Part shown: in pieces, positions 31,006 to 42,965 of the stretch
Numbering within the stretch: the stretch's first letter is position 1
How the letters are laid out: every line of letters begins with the position of its first letter
Origin: Paguma larvata
Taxonomy: Eukaryota; Chordata; Mammalia; Carnivora; Viverridae
NCBI GenBank assembly: GCA_030068075.1
Contig: CM057844.1
Coordinates: forward strand, 19,452,001-19,516,000
Length of the DNA stretch: 64,000 nucleotides
Direction of reading: 5' to 3'
The notes under the pieces: generated by a model
The model's input: only the letters and a program-made list of their open reading frames with translations
Told to the model about the DNA's origin: nothing
Database searches by the model: none
Translations under genes and position numbers: made by a program

Positions 31006-31985
31006 TATTTCAATGTGGACTCAAACTGGGATTGTTGGCCATCTTCCAAGAACTGCCTGCGTTGTTGCATCCCTCTAATTTCCAGGCTTATTTTTTGCTT
31101 ATAGGACAATGATCAGAGTGGTTCTCTCTAATGAAAAGTTTGTCTTCTAATCTGGCTTAGGCTCCCTGCTGTCATGTTGGTGTGTCCAGCCAGACAAGAC
31201 TGACTGGCAGAGCCCCAGGAAATCTGTGCATCTCAGTGAAGTGCTCATTTGTCTTTGATGTGTTCTCTCTCTCTCTCTCTTTCTCCTTTCCCCCTCCCTG
31301 TCCCTTTCTCCATGCCTCCCCCCTTCTTTTGGGTTCTGCCTTCACCTGTGAATCATAATAAGGGAGGACTCGGTGTGGGCTCGTGTGATTTATGATTCCA
31401 TCTTAATCGGTCTCTGAAGGATGTAGTATTGCTTAAGTAGACAAGGAAGGCAAGGTATCCGTGGTGGAATGTGGCAGAACACAGAGACAGCTAACTACAG
31501 ATTTAGTGCTCAGGACACACTGATTAAAATAGGACATAAAAGAGCTCTGAAACATAAGTCTGAAGAGGGAAATTAGCATTAAGATGAAGGTGCCAGAGTA
31601 AGAGAAGTAAGTTTCATCTTGAAAAAAAACAGGAAACCATGGAAGGTAGATGAGCAGTCTAAATCAGTCTGGGTAGGGAAGAGCTTGTCCGTAAGGAAGA
31701 CTCCCTGTGATTTGAGTTGCAAGCCTCCTGGGTCTAGGCTTTGCCATTAAAGCAGGAGAGAAGGGACCCAGGAACTTGGTGGGCAAAACCCAGCAAGGAC
31801 CAACCCAGAGCAGGTGGTTGGTGACTGGGAGTTGTGGGAGGAGAAAGATCCCTAAGAGATGCAAGGTTCAGACATAGAGAGACTGAAAGAATGGAGGAGC
31901 AAGTCACAGACAGGGACAGCATGCTGAAGAACTAGCTTGAGCGATGGAGCAGATATTTGTCAGTCCTTGCTCATCTCTCTTCCAT
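31006..31985. other. Unassigned interval with short CT run
   Basis: A CT run lies near 31266-31280 beside pyrimidine-rich DNA. No other repeat or gene recognised. Confidence 0.35.
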
Positions 31986-31989
31986 AGTC

Positions 31990-32410
31990 ACCTCTCCACA
32001 CTGAAGGGTGCATCTTGGGAACACCTGCCACCCATCAATGGTGGGCTTTTCTGACTGTGGGAGCCCACTCAGGCCACACATTGGAGCAGTCCGAAGTGCT
32101 CGGAAGTTAATTACCCCAGCAGCAACCCGCTATCCATAATGGACAGGAGTGGTGGACAAATACCACAGCTCCCTCACCACTCAGGTGGGAAGACTCTGGA
32201 GTGCACTGACTCCCAGAGTTCTCCAACAGGACAGAGCCTCAGTTGCCCACTTGGGAATGGACTCAGTGGCACATTCTTCATTGGCTATCTTCCTTTTGCT
32301 ATCTATCAAAGCTTTGCTCACCTCCCAAATAAATTTTTCACACCTTAATCCTTATCTCTGGCCTCTTTCCAGGGGAACCCAACCCAAGGGAAGCTTCCCT
32401 CCTAATATGT
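31990..32410 (+). mobile_element. LTR-like repeat, family unresolved
   Basis: The 3' part CTCCCAAATAAATTTTTCAC, ACCTTAATCCTTATCTCTGG and CCAGGGGAACCCAACCCAAG looks like an LTR 3' end carrying its polyadenylation signal AATAAA. Related ends appear near 62340-62425 and 63215-63290. The upstream part is too diverged to place. Confidence 0.5.
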
Positions 32411-34409
32411 AACCAGAGCCCCTAGATATCCACTCAAGGTGTTCAACACTGAGCCCTGGGGTCTCCTCTCCCCTGCAACTAACCCTTTACTCTGGTCTTC
32501 CTGGTCTGGTTAACCCAGCCAGGGGAGCCAACGGGCACAGGGAGCTCCACAGAGGCAGGGCACTCTCACAGGTGCACCACATCTACAACTAAAGCCATGG
32601 AGGGATTCAAAGCTGGGAAAGGACCCTGGGGGCCTGGAGCTCCCTTCACCAAGTTCCAGGAAAGACAGGATGGATGTGGACATCAAGATGAGCCCACTGG
32701 GGGCAGCAGGTGGAGTTCTCTTGCTAACCTGTCATGATGTTGAGATTGCTTTGTTTCTCTTCATCAGACTGGAGTCGTGGGGGCTTTATGGGTCATCTGT
32801 CCATCACCTCAGCAATGCTCTCTACTCCTAACTCTAAGGCAGAGGAAAAGGATTTATTATTTTGATCAGAAAGGAAAAGGAAAGTGATATTGGGACCGCC
32901 CATGATAGCACCGAGACTGCCTACTCTCCAGCTGGCCCTCTGGCAATAAACGGCCGGGGTTTGCCCATTAACTTGCATTGGTGCTGAAGAAAGAGCTGAC
33001 AGGGTCTCAGGCTTCTCTCCACATCAGCCATTACCGGGAAATGGTGCTGACTTCAGTAGCTTACTAGAAATTAGTGTGGTGAGGAGAGGTCATCTGGATG
33101 CAAATAAGAGATGCCAGAACAATGAGTGGGACGCTGTTGCTAAGCTCAATCTCAGTCCCTCCTAGGCTGAGCTAGGCCCTGAGACTGGGGCTGAGCAGCC
33201 ATGAACTGTCATGGGGGCTACAGGCCCTTAAAAGAGGTTCAGTCATTCTCTCAACCTGGCCTCTGACACTGCACAGCCCACTCCTCAGCTCCTGTCAGGG
33301 ATGATGTCAGGGAGTCCCCTTGCCTGACCCGACAGTGTTCCCCTAGCTGGCATGCACCTCTCAGTCCCCTCCCTACCATTCTCTAGGGGCCACAAGCATG
33401 TTCCTGGATCCCCTCCAAGCCCTACAGGGCCCATGGGAGGCTGGAGCAGGGCTGGGAAGGGAAATCTCGGGGCCTTTCAGCACAACCAAGCCTCGCCATC
33501 ATTTTTACTTTATCATGACCTTTCCCTGGCGGTGCAGGCCACTCTCCGAGGAGGGCTCTGCCTCTTCCCCAGTGTGCAGCAAGGTGTTCCTATCTGCTCT
33601 GGAGTTTCCAGACCTGTCTTATCAGGTACACGCATCCGCCATCCCCAGTATTTTGACCAAGAGGAAAATAAGGGAGCAAGTCTGAACTCTCCAGTTCCCA
33701 TCCCCCCTTCCCATAGCTCCTTTTCTGGAGCCCAGAAAGGGTCCTGACCCTGCTTTCCCTACTATGTGACATAACTTGCATGTCTCCACACCATGTCTTC
33801 AAGTGGGACACCACTGAGTCTTCCCGATACTTAAAGAGAAACTTTGGGGAACATAGAAAGCCCTTTAATGTCTCAACAAAGCCCAGCTCTAGCAAGCGCA
33901 AGTCCTTGCCTTCTACAATTCTTGTTCGGAAGGGGACTTCCTTGAGAGATCTTCCTGAGTAGCAACAACTAAACGCTAACTCTTTCATCTTCCTCTGGGT
34001 TCTGCTTCACCCATGAGTCATAACAAGTAGAGGCTCTGGGAACAAGAACTGTCAGCAACAAGGACTGCATCCTTTTGCGTAGAGAGGGTTAACGTCACAT
34101 CTGGATCTGCTTGGAAGTGACCTTGACCTCCCTCTTCCCACCACCTTGTTTCCCGGACCACAGAGTGAATATGAAACATTGTGCACTGCCTTTCAGGCCT
34201 TGGGCCTACTTGTGGATAGTATGAAAAGTTGATGAAGAGCAAAAGCTGTCAAGGTGACCCGCAAGTACCTTGGCTCTCCCTGTGGCAGCCATACATACCC
34301 CATGTGGTCAAGGAGACTAAAGAAGCTGTGAACTTGGAGGAGTTGCTGGCCCTCCTGATATGGAGATGTTGGGTATTCTGTGTCTCCATTCCTCTATCCT
34401 TCTATGAAG
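32411..34409. other. Unassigned, unique-looking interval
   Basis: About 2 kb with no transposon identified by eye. Frames of 90-132 codons (33352-33988) overlap on both strands without domains. Confidence 0.35.
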
Positions 34410-34825
34410 ATAAGCCTATTGGTCAGGGTTCTCCAAAGAAACAGAACGAATGGGATGTGTGTATACATAATAGAGAGAGATTTATTTTAAGGAATTGGCT
34501 CATGTGATTGTGGAGGAATGATGAGTCCAAAATCTGATGGGAGAGGCTGACAGGCTGGAGACTCAGGGAAGAGTTACAGTTCAACTCCAAAGGCAGTCTT
34601 CTGGCAGAATTCCTTCTTGCTCAACGGAGGTCAGTCTTTGTCCTATTAAGGCCTTCAAGTGATTGGATGAGGCCCACCCACATGGAGGGCAATGTGCTTT
34701 ACTCAAATTCCACAGATTTAAATGTTAATCTCATGAAAGAAACACCTTCACAGAAGCATTCAGAATGTTTGACCAAATATCTAAGCACCGTGGCACAGCC
34801 AAGTTGACACAACTGACCATCATAT
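34410..34825 (-). mobile_element. MLT2-class (ERVL) LTR, antisense
   Basis: Reading +, CCTATTGGTCAGGGTTCTCC, AAAGAAACAGAACGAATGGG, GGCCTTCAAGTGATTGGATG, AGGCCCACCCACATGGAGGG, CAATGTGCTTTACTC and CACAGCCAAGTTGACACA are the reverse complement of MLT2. No retroviral coding interior is present beside it. Confidence 0.88.
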
Positions 34826-36815
34826 TAAGTAACCATAGCAAACACAAGCCGATTGATTGCATCTTGAGTGTTTGATAGCCAGCTTCTATTATGACCATAA
34901 TCATAACCCATAACTACTGTCTAAGTGCCATCACTGCTCGTTCTCTAAGTACCATTCTGCTCCAAGGGTCTGTGAGGGGCATATTGGCCCAAGAGAGGAC
35001 TATTTCTTCCCCACCTGACCACTGGCATCTACAGCCCTGTCTGCAACTATGCAGGGAGACTTTCCCCTACTCTTTCCTTGTCTCTTGTTTTCCTGCATAC
35101 CACACAACAGCCAAGTTTGGAGATGAGCACCCAGCATCCTGCTGACTGCCCAAGAGTCTTGCTTTGGTGGGTCTGGTTTTTGAAAGGCCCTGGAGGAAGG
35201 TCCACTACTCATTAAGAAAACAACAAATGCTCAATTTTGGTCTTAAAAATGAACATCCCCTCTCCTGAAGCAAGGCACTTTACAGTTTGCAAAGCACTTT
35301 CACAACCACTATCAATCTGAGCCTTCCCAAAGCATGTGAGAAAAGTCTTGGTTCTGGCCTCTGCTGCTGCCTGAGGCAGTCAAATATGGAGCTTTCTAGG
35401 TTTCCTCTGCTGGCTGGTCCAGTGGCTGCCCTAACATGTCGCACTTGCTCACACTGGCATGGACATGCAGGAGATCGTGGGGGGCTCGGAGATGGCAGGC
35501 TTCAAGAATCCCTGCAGCTCCAAGCCCCTCAACCTCAAAGACACCCCAGGCTGCCAGCCCAGTCCTGAAGACAGAGAAGCAAGCCATGCCCTAGCACTTA
35601 ATCAGCCACTGTGTCCCCAAAGGGCCAGGATGTCTGGTCTGGCTTACAGCTTAGAGAAATGGACTTAGCTCATGTTATCAAGAAGGCCGGCACATGGCTC
35701 CTGGAAGTTGTAAGAGTGCTTCAGCCTCTCAGCTGGCAAGGCAGCATCTGGAAACCCCAGGTTCTCCATCTGTTGAGCCCCATCCGAGCCAAGTGGACAA
35801 TGGTGTAGCACAGACACAGCTGTGGTTGTGTGTGCTTGTGCGAGTGTGAGTGTGTATGCAGCTGTGCACATAGACGTGTGTATTCGTGAGTGTTTGTGAA
35901 TAAGCATGTAGTTAAGTATGTACTTGGATAAGTATGTACCAGGTGTGGGGAAAAGGGGGCCCCTAGGCCAATTTCAAGCATATTTGAGACTTGAAAACCC
36001 AGCTGGAATTACTGATAAAGAAAGTAGAGGGCCAAACCCTCAGCAAGACTCATAGTTCACAGGGAAGCCTGTGGTCCCTGCCCTCAGAGAACTCTCCATG
36101 GAGGAAATGGACACACAGCAAATGCTCAGATCCTAGGATGCTATGGGGACTGTTTTAGTGCAGAACCAGAGTCAAGGTGATTAGATAACTTCCCCAGGCA
36201 AGACTGTGCATGTGGTTCCAGAGCTGGCAGGACATGGGGGAGGCTGTCTGCTCTCCAGGGGCCTCAGACTACTGCTGGGTCAGCTCCCGAGACAGCAAAC
36301 AGACCAGCGATCAGGAGCACCAAAGGGCCCCAAACAGGTGCTACATGAGACAGGGAACAAGCTGTGTGAGGCCTGGAGAAGCAGGGACATGGCTGGCCAG
36401 AAGGGCTGGTCATCAGTGTCCGTGGGATGAGTGCCACTAAGGGTAGGTGGTCAGGGCATGGATGGCTGCTCTTAGTGAGCAGTGTGACTGTCAGAGCCCA
36501 GGTGCTTGGCCCCCACCTCTCTGCTTCCCATCAGCCCCAATCTGGCAGGAAACAGCATAAGCTCAGAGGTAGGTCTGCCCTTAACATTTGTGAGGTGGTG
36601 ATACAAGACGACAAATGGAGGCCCCTAACATGCAACCCACAATCCTCTTACAGCTGCCCTGCAGCACACAGGGCATAGCCAGCACATGTGTAGACAACTA
36701 AGCCTTCAAGTCCAGGCTCTGTCCATAACCCCACCTCCCCAGGCACCCTTGCCAATGGCATGGGTTAACCTTGGGAGGACAGACCCAGAGAAGATGGCAC
36801 ACAGGGCACAGTGGC
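34826..36815. other. Unassigned interval; small MIR-like patch and TG-rich tract
   Basis: Around 35275-35335, GGCACTTTACAGTTTGCAAA and GCACTTTCACAACCACTATC resemble a MIR-type core. A degenerate TG-rich tract occupies about 35820-35935. The rest (several 60-90-codon frames) shows no gene signature. Confidence 0.4.
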
Positions 36816-37803
36816 AGGATGAGGCCATTTTTTTTCTTTTTCTTTGTTTTTTCTTTTTTCATTCTCAAGTTAGTTAATATACAGTGTAGTCTTGGCTTCA
36901 GGAGTAGAACCCAGTGCTCATCCCAACAAGTGCCCTCCTTAATGCCTGTCACCCATTTAACCCCCCACACACACCATCAACCCTCAGTTTGCTCTCTGTA
37001 TTTAAGAGACTCACGGTTTGCCTCTGTCTCTGTTTTTATCTTATTTTTCCTTCCCTTACTCTATGCTCATCTGTTAACTTTCTCAAATTCCACATATGAG
37101 TTAAATCATATATCTGTCTTTCTCTGTCTTATTTAGCTAACACAATACCCTCTAATTCCATCCACCTTGTTGCAAATGGCAAGATTTCATTCTTTTTCAT
37201 CACTAAGTAGTATTTCATTGTGTATATATATATGTATATACACACACACACACATCTTCTTTATCCTCCCTTCAACAGTCGATGGACATTTGGGCTTTTT
37301 CCACACTTAACTATTGTTTATGGTGCTGCTATAAACATTGGGATGCATGTGCCCCTTTGAATCAACATTTTTGTATCCTTTGGGTAAATTCCTAGTAGTG
37401 CAATTGCTGAGTCACAGGGCTGTTCTATTTTTAATTTTTTGAGGAACCTCCATACTATTTTCCAGATTGGCTGCACCAGCTTGCATTCCCACCAACAGTG
37501 CAAGAGAGTTCCCCTTTTTGCCACATCCTCGCCAACATCTGTTGTTTCCTGAGTTGTTAATTTTAGCCATTCTGACTGGTGTGAGGTGGCATCTCACTGT
37601 GGTTTTGATTTGTATTTCTCTGATGATAAACGATGTTGAGCATCTTTTCATGTGTCTGTTAGCCATCTGGAGGTCTTCTTTGGAAAAGTGTCTATTCAAT
37701 GTCTTCTGCCCATTTCTTTACTGGATTATTTGTATTTTGGGTGTTGAGGGTGGTAAGTTCTTTTTAAATTTTGAATACTAACCCTTTAAGGATGAGGCCA
37801 TTT
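36816..37803 (-). mobile_element. L1 3' part (3'UTR and end of ORF2) with perfect 15-bp TSD
   Basis: AGGATGAGGCCATTT is repeated exactly at 36816-36830 and 37789-37803. The 958-bp insert starts with a long T-rich run, then antisense 3'UTR (ACCCAGTGCTCATCCC, CCTCAGTTTGCTCTCTG), a TA/CA microsatellite near 37220-37255, and antisense ORF2 end (TTTTTCCACACTTAACTATT; GATTGGCTGCACCAGC). Minus frames of 68 and 95 codons are broken ORF2 remnants. Confidence 0.97.
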
Positions 37804-37904
37804 CAATAGAGAATTCCAAAGTCCTGCTTACCCTGAGTGTGGCCTAGAAGTAAGGGAGGTGACAGGGTGTCAGTAACCCCTAGTGAGCAGATGTCCTCTA
37901 AAGC

Positions 37905-38220
37905 AGGACTGCTCAAAGCATGGTCTGCAAAGCAGTGTCGGCCCCAGAGCTGTGTGTTACGGGCCCATGACTAGGTTAGCATAGAAATCGAGAAAGCATT
38001 TAAGAACTTCGTAGCAATTTGACCACCTAATTTTATCTTTTGACTCTAATTAAGTACAAACTGGGGCTTTGTTTTGTGTGTTTTTCTTTTACATTTCACT
38101 TCTCTAATAATTCATTTTTATTGTATTTTACAAAAGCATTGGTCCACAGCAGATTGGGAAATTTAAAATCTGGTCCTTCAGCAGAGACTCTGAAAAGCTC
38201 TGCTCTGCAGGACCGAACAA
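37905..38220 (+). mobile_element. hAT-like non-autonomous DNA element
   Basis: Left part CTGCTCAAAGCATGGTCTGC and CAAAGCAGTGTCGGCCCC, right part GGTCCACAGCAGATTGGGAA and CTGGTCCTTCAGCAGAGACT, with GGTC-rich words at both ends, fit an old hAT MITE. Subfamily not resolved. Confidence 0.6.
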
Positions 38221-38526
38221 AGTCAGAGACTCCAAGTGGCCAGGTCTAAGGGCTGTGTTTCCTGGAAGTATGTCTGGGAAATAGGCAGCCCAGTCTCTTT
38301 GCTGGATATTCAGAGGCTGGCCCCAATCAGCCAGTCCTTCCAAGTGACGGGCAACAGCACCCTCCGGAAAAAAACACCATGAAAGAAGGCTCTCACAGTG
38401 GGGATTGGAAAAATTCCTGCAGACGACATCTGTGTTGCACACAAGACCCCCAGTACATGAGTCTCTGCTGAGCCAACGCAGACCTGACCATTCGCAGTCC
38501 TGACCCAACGCACCTTCCCCCCGCTG
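38221..38526. other. Unassigned interval
   Basis: Nothing recognised. A 126-codon minus frame ends inside the preceding hAT-like relic and has no domain. Confidence 0.35.
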
Positions 38527-38620
38527 AGCCTATTTCCTCATCTGCAAAACAGTATGAGGATTAAACAGGATAAAGCATATGAAGCCTTCAAATCCACTCA
38601 GCATATGAGGTATTAGGCTG
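38527..38620 (+). mobile_element. MIR SINE 3' fragment
   Basis: CTATTTCCTCATCTGCAAAA, CAGTATGAGGATTAAACAGG, ATAAAGCATATGAAGCCTTC match the MIR 3' half. Confidence 0.8.
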
Positions 38621-39024
38621 TGAACTCAGAACCCCCTTCTCCTGCTATGCTCTCACCAGGATGGCAGGATAGACCCTGGGTGGGGGTGTAGATATCAATA
38701 GGCCAGCCCTGGATCCATATACCCTCTACCTAGGAACTTGATTTCTGGTGACCTTCAGTCCCGCCAGCCTCCTGCATCCCTACAGTTACAGGGCCTGCTA
38801 GTAACTCTACAGGGAACACTACTACCCAGGGAGGCCTGAGTCATTGCTCCTCTGAGCCCCCAGAGAGAGATGAGGATTAGCAGGAACCCAGGATCCCCCT
38901 AGGAATACAGACATTTAATGTTTCCCATATGGTGAGCTCAGGAGCAACAAATACTAGAAATATTACTCAGCCCCCACAAAGCCCCATACTCAGAGATGGA
39001 GAGAAGGGGCAGGACTGAACTTGT
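38621..39024. other. Unassigned interval
   Basis: No recognisable gene or repeat. Confidence 0.35.
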
Positions 39025-39650
39025 GAGAGTGTAAACTTGGAGGTCAGAAGATCTGGGGTCCAGTTCTGATGACATGGTTCACAAGCTGTGGGACTTCAAG
39101 CTAATACTATGGAGAATTCAGCCTGGGTCAGGTTTCCCAGAAGCAGAGCCCAAGACAGAGATATGGGTGCACACAGGTTATTGGGTAGGGAGAGGTGTTC
39201 TCAGGTAAGAGGAAGTAAGGGACACAGGGTAGAGCAGGGGATGGAGCCCAACTGGCATGTGGTCTCAGCTGAAATCTAGCTTCAGAAGTCTGACCCCATG
39301 TGGAGCTCTGGAGCACAAATGGCACCACACAGTTGTCCCTCCAAGAAGCAAGGAGGCTGAGCTGTTACACCCCCAAATCAGTAAGTCATGGACCAAAGAA
39401 TGCCCCCAGGTGTGGTTATACTCTCCCAGGCTTCTTCCTCAGGGCAGCTCCCCTCAGCCAGGATCAGTCTCCCAGAGAAGATCCCAGAGGTAAGCTCTCA
39501 GTAGCCAATGCCTGCAGCTGCTGGGGGTGGGTTCTATATCCTGGACACCAACAATATCTACTACAGAGTTGTTGTAAGAATTAGTGAGATGGTTGACATG
39601 AGCACAGCAGTGTCTACACACACGTGGCACTCAATAATGCCAGCTGCATT
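39025..39650 (+). mobile_element. MIR SINE split by an LTR-like insert
   Basis: The 5' part (CTTGGAGGTCAGAAGATCTG, GGGTCCAGTTCTGATGAC, AAGCTGTGGGACTTCAAGCT) stops near 39105. The 3' part resumes near 39560 (CAGAGTTGTTGTAAGAATTA, GTGAGATGGTTGACATGAGC, GTGGCACTCAATAATGCC). The halves are collinear in MIR order. Confidence 0.7.
39112..39540 (-). mobile_element. LTR-like repeat of unresolved family, inserted in MIR
   Basis: GGTTTCCCAGAAGCAGAGCC, a GAGATATGGG/TTATTGGG stretch and GAGCTCTGGAGCACAAATGG followed by CACCACACAG. Similar words occur at 44880-44935 (GAGCTCTGGGCATGAATGGC) and 57450-57530 (AAAAGCAGATTCTGAGGCAA). The strand is a guess. Confidence 0.45.
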
Positions 39651-40654
39651 GTGTGACAAGACAGGAATTCTAAGATTGGCTGTGCAATACTGCTAATATT
39701 GAGTATTGCGAATATTGGCAAACACGCCCTTCTGGCACCTTTGCCAAGTCCTTTTACCACCTCATTCCCCTTAGCCTAAAGCACCCGATAAATGGGGAGG
39801 GAGTCTCATGGATGTTCTCTAAGGTTCCTTCCAAGTCTCAAGTTCAGAATTCCAGGTTCTACGCACTTCTGGATTAATGGCCCTGTTTTAGATCCTCTTA
39901 ACCTCCCAGACTTAGCATACCAAGAAATACAGTGAAAAATTTCTGGTAATACAGGAGGTTTCACGGAATGCCACCCACCCCGACCTACTTGCCCCAAATT
40001 TCCATGGATGGTCCTCGCTGGCCACCCGTGTTGTCTAATTTCCCGTCATTCCAAAGGGTTTCACTCTTTTTGTAAGGCCTGACCCCTCCATGTTTATTTA
40101 TATTTCCAATGCTCCTGAGATGGGTAGTATATTCAGTATGTGACGGCTCAATGATTTAAAAAATAAGCTAAAAGGTGCTATCAATGGGCTCCTCCACAAC
40201 TGGAGGGTTCTGGGAACTAGTTGAGAGGAAATCAAAGAGAGTGGAAGTTCTATTGACAGTGGAGTCCAGGACGAGTGTCTGCGGCAGAATACGAGTCGTG
40301 GAGCATTCTCAGCTCTATTCCCACCACTTACACCTACCCCACAGCAGTGCTGCTCTGCTGGACCCCAGGCAGTCCTGGCCTCTTCTTTCCTTCCCATCCT
40401 TTTCCCCCACACCGAAACTTATCTCTCCCATGTCCCATTTCCCAAGCACACAAGGTTCTTTGCTCTCTGCCAGGGACTGAAGGTGAATGAGCAGATGGGT
40501 TAACCCAAGACATTGATGATCAGCAGCAGAGAGGGTTAACAGGACTCTGGGCACTCAACTCCGGGTTACACTCAGACTCTATTCCCTCCCCGCACATGGC
40601 CTGGCAGACTGCTGCACTGTTTGTAACCATGGTCAGTTGCAAATATGAAGAGAA
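39651..40654. other. Unassigned interval
   Basis: No repeat recognised. Overlapping 104-, 101- and 79-codon frames near 40098-40554 on both strands lack domains. Confidence 0.35.
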
Positions 40655-41135
40655 GCTTTTCCCCTCCCTGTGCCTCCACCCTTAAAAAGAGACTTTTCTG
40701 CTCCTTCTATCAAGAGGTGAAGTCTCCCTCCACTCCTGTGTCTGTGCTTGGCCAGGTGACTTGCTCTAAATAATAAGACAAAGGTGACACCAGCAGTGAC
40801 TTGAAGAGAGCTGTGTGGTGGGATTGTTTCTCTTGCTGCTCTCAGGAAACCTACAGCCACCATCCTGTGAGCAAGCCTGGGCTAGCCTTCTAGAAGAAGA
40901 AAGACCATGTAGTTCAGTTACCCCATCACACCAGCCAACAGCCAGCCAATCACCAGTCATCCGAGTGAGGCCACCAAACCTCAGCTGACTGCAGGCTCAC
41001 AAGTAAGTTAGGCAAGATCAACAGAACTGCCCAGCCAAAATTATTGACTCATAGAGATTATGAACTAAGTACATGGTCTTGTTTTAATACACTAAGTTTG
41101 GAGGTAGTTTATTATGTGGCAATAGCTAACTGATA
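40655..41135 (+). mobile_element. MLT1-like LTR (H-L group)
   Basis: TGTGCTTGGCCAGGTGACTT, TTGCTGCTCTCAGGAAACC, GAGCAAGCCTGGGCTAGCCT, CACACCAGCCAACAGCCAGC, CACTAAGTTTGGAGGTAGTT and terminal GCAATAGCTAACTGATACA are collinear with an old MaLR-type LTR. It is the reverse orientation of the copy at 22655-23095. Confidence 0.75.
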
Positions 41136-41219
41136 CAATAACAAACTTGCATAGTCAGTCAGAGAGGCAGGGAAGCATGGAACGGAGTCCTTGGACTGGA
41201 CTTTACATTTCTCTCTTTG

Positions 41220-41247
41220 TCGTACCACAGTCTTGGTTGAGTCATCA

Positions 41248-41292
<45 letters not shown>

Positions 41293-41380
41293 TGGAAACA
41301 CACACACACACACTGAGCCTCAGTTCCTTCATCATTGAAATGGAGACAGGGTAACTGTCCTTCTTAGGGTTGTATTGCTT
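41220..41380 (+). mobile_element. MIR SINE fragment interrupted by (CA)n
   Basis: GTCTTGGTTGAGTCATCA before and GAGCCTCAGTTCCTTCATCA, TTGAAATGGAGACAGGGTAA, TAGGGTTGTATTGCTTCTT after the microsatellite follow the MIR core order (…CTTGGGCAAGTCAC…CCTCAGTTTCCTCATC…). Confidence 0.75.
41250..41312 (+). repeat. (CA)n microsatellite
   Basis: Long pure CA run, then TACTGGAAA, then a second CA run. The length makes it a likely polymorphic marker. The Cys-Val-repeat frames on the minus strand are its translation. Confidence 0.95.
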
Positions 41381-42829
41381 CTTCTTACACGGCCCCAGAG
41401 CATTGCCCATCTCAGTCTTCCAGGTTTCCTGTACTCATAGCAGAAACCTCTCCCTCCCTCACCCCCACTAAACCCCAGGGGACTGCAAGAGAATGTGTGA
41501 CTTCCACCATAGCCCAAGCACCCGCCCTTCATGGTCAATCTAAGAAGGGTCAGAGGGGCTTGGTATCTGGTGGGTGTGAGTGTGGGAACAGTTTCTAGAA
41601 AAATTTATGAAAAGCAAAACACAAGCTTCTCCCCTGGGAAAGTAATAAGGAAACACTCAGCTCCAGTTGAAAGACAAATTTTTGAAGAAGGAAAGTTTAT
41701 TTAGAGAATAACCAAGCCTCTAAATCAACAAACTGTGGTCTTATCTCTGAGCATGTGGGTCATTATGATTCTCTCTGCTCTGCTGACCACTCTTGGCCAG
41801 GCTGGACCTTGGGGCAGAGCCCTTGGGCCCAAGGTGGCTGAGGAGGCAGGGCCCTGGGGACTGAGACTTGGGTCCTGTCATGTGCTGAGAGCCAGGGTTG
41901 GGGAGGAAGAGGTGCCAGCAAGTGGGATGCTACAGGCTGCCCTATTGGCTTTTATTTTTAAAACTCCTTATCATTTCTCTGGAGATTTTTTTTTTACTGC
42001 CTGAGGCTGCTTGCTGAAGGAGGTCCAGGCTGTGTGCCACTATCATCCTTCTTTGTCCCCTGGGGCCCCCACCCCACACATTATTGCTCCATGAAGACAG
42101 AGAGATCATGAGATCATATGCTCTGTGCTAGTTTTCAGGGTTTTTAGGACTGGCCAAATGTAGGCAAGACTCTTTTAAGGAAACCTTACATTTGACAAGT
42201 TGGTAGACTCAAACAGTAGATTCAAGGTAATTATCCCATTTTCTGAAGAATTTGCAGCTTGACAAAAGGACCAGATATTTCATGGGATATAAACAAAAGC
42301 ATCTTATTTAATATTAGAGACTTACCAAAAATAATCTACTCGTTGGAGACTACCTTGGAGTCAAAAGCAAGGATCTCAATTGGCAGTAGCATGAAAGGAA
42401 GCCACCTGTGAGGCAACTGGGATCTACATGTGGCCCACCTCCAGGGACAAGTGTCATGGGCTCTGACAATGACCTTCTGACTCTAAATCTCTTTCCAATC
42501 TGCTCTCCAAACTACCTTCTCTAGGGCCTATAGCCTTTCCTGAGACTTGCCATCTTACTGACAGGAAAGAATTCCTCTCTTATTTGGATCCCTCTAGATG
42601 CAAACCCTATGGCAAGAATTCTAGAGCAAGTAGTTTACAGGAAATTATTCTGATAAGTAGTATTTGGGGGGTGGGGTGGGGAAACGACATGGGGAAGGGA
42701 AGAGAAAGCAGTCAATACTGCTTATTATTATTATTTATCTTGAATATAAATATGAATATATCTAAGTACTATGCAAATATTAAAAGCAATGGTCCAAGAG
42801 CACAAGGCAGGGAAGGCTGAGGCAGTGAA
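41381..42829. other. Unassigned interval
   Basis: No transposon identified; short ATT-rich stretch near 42724-42738. No gene signature in the 78-89-codon frames. Confidence 0.35.
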
Positions 42830-42965
42830 GGCAGAAAGGTCACTTCGATGCAGGAGAAAGATCACTAGACTAGGAGACACGTGTCCTGGTTCCAGTCCTG
42901 GCTCTACCATTGGCTTATTTGATATTCTTTCTTGGCCTCTATGTCCTCATAGTTGAAATGAACTC
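42830..42965 (+). mobile_element. MIR SINE fragment
   Basis: CACTAGACTAGGAGACACGT, GTCCTGGTTCCAGTCCTGGC, TCTACCATTGGCTTATTTGA, CTCATAGTTGAAATGAACTC are in MIR order. Confidence 0.78.
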
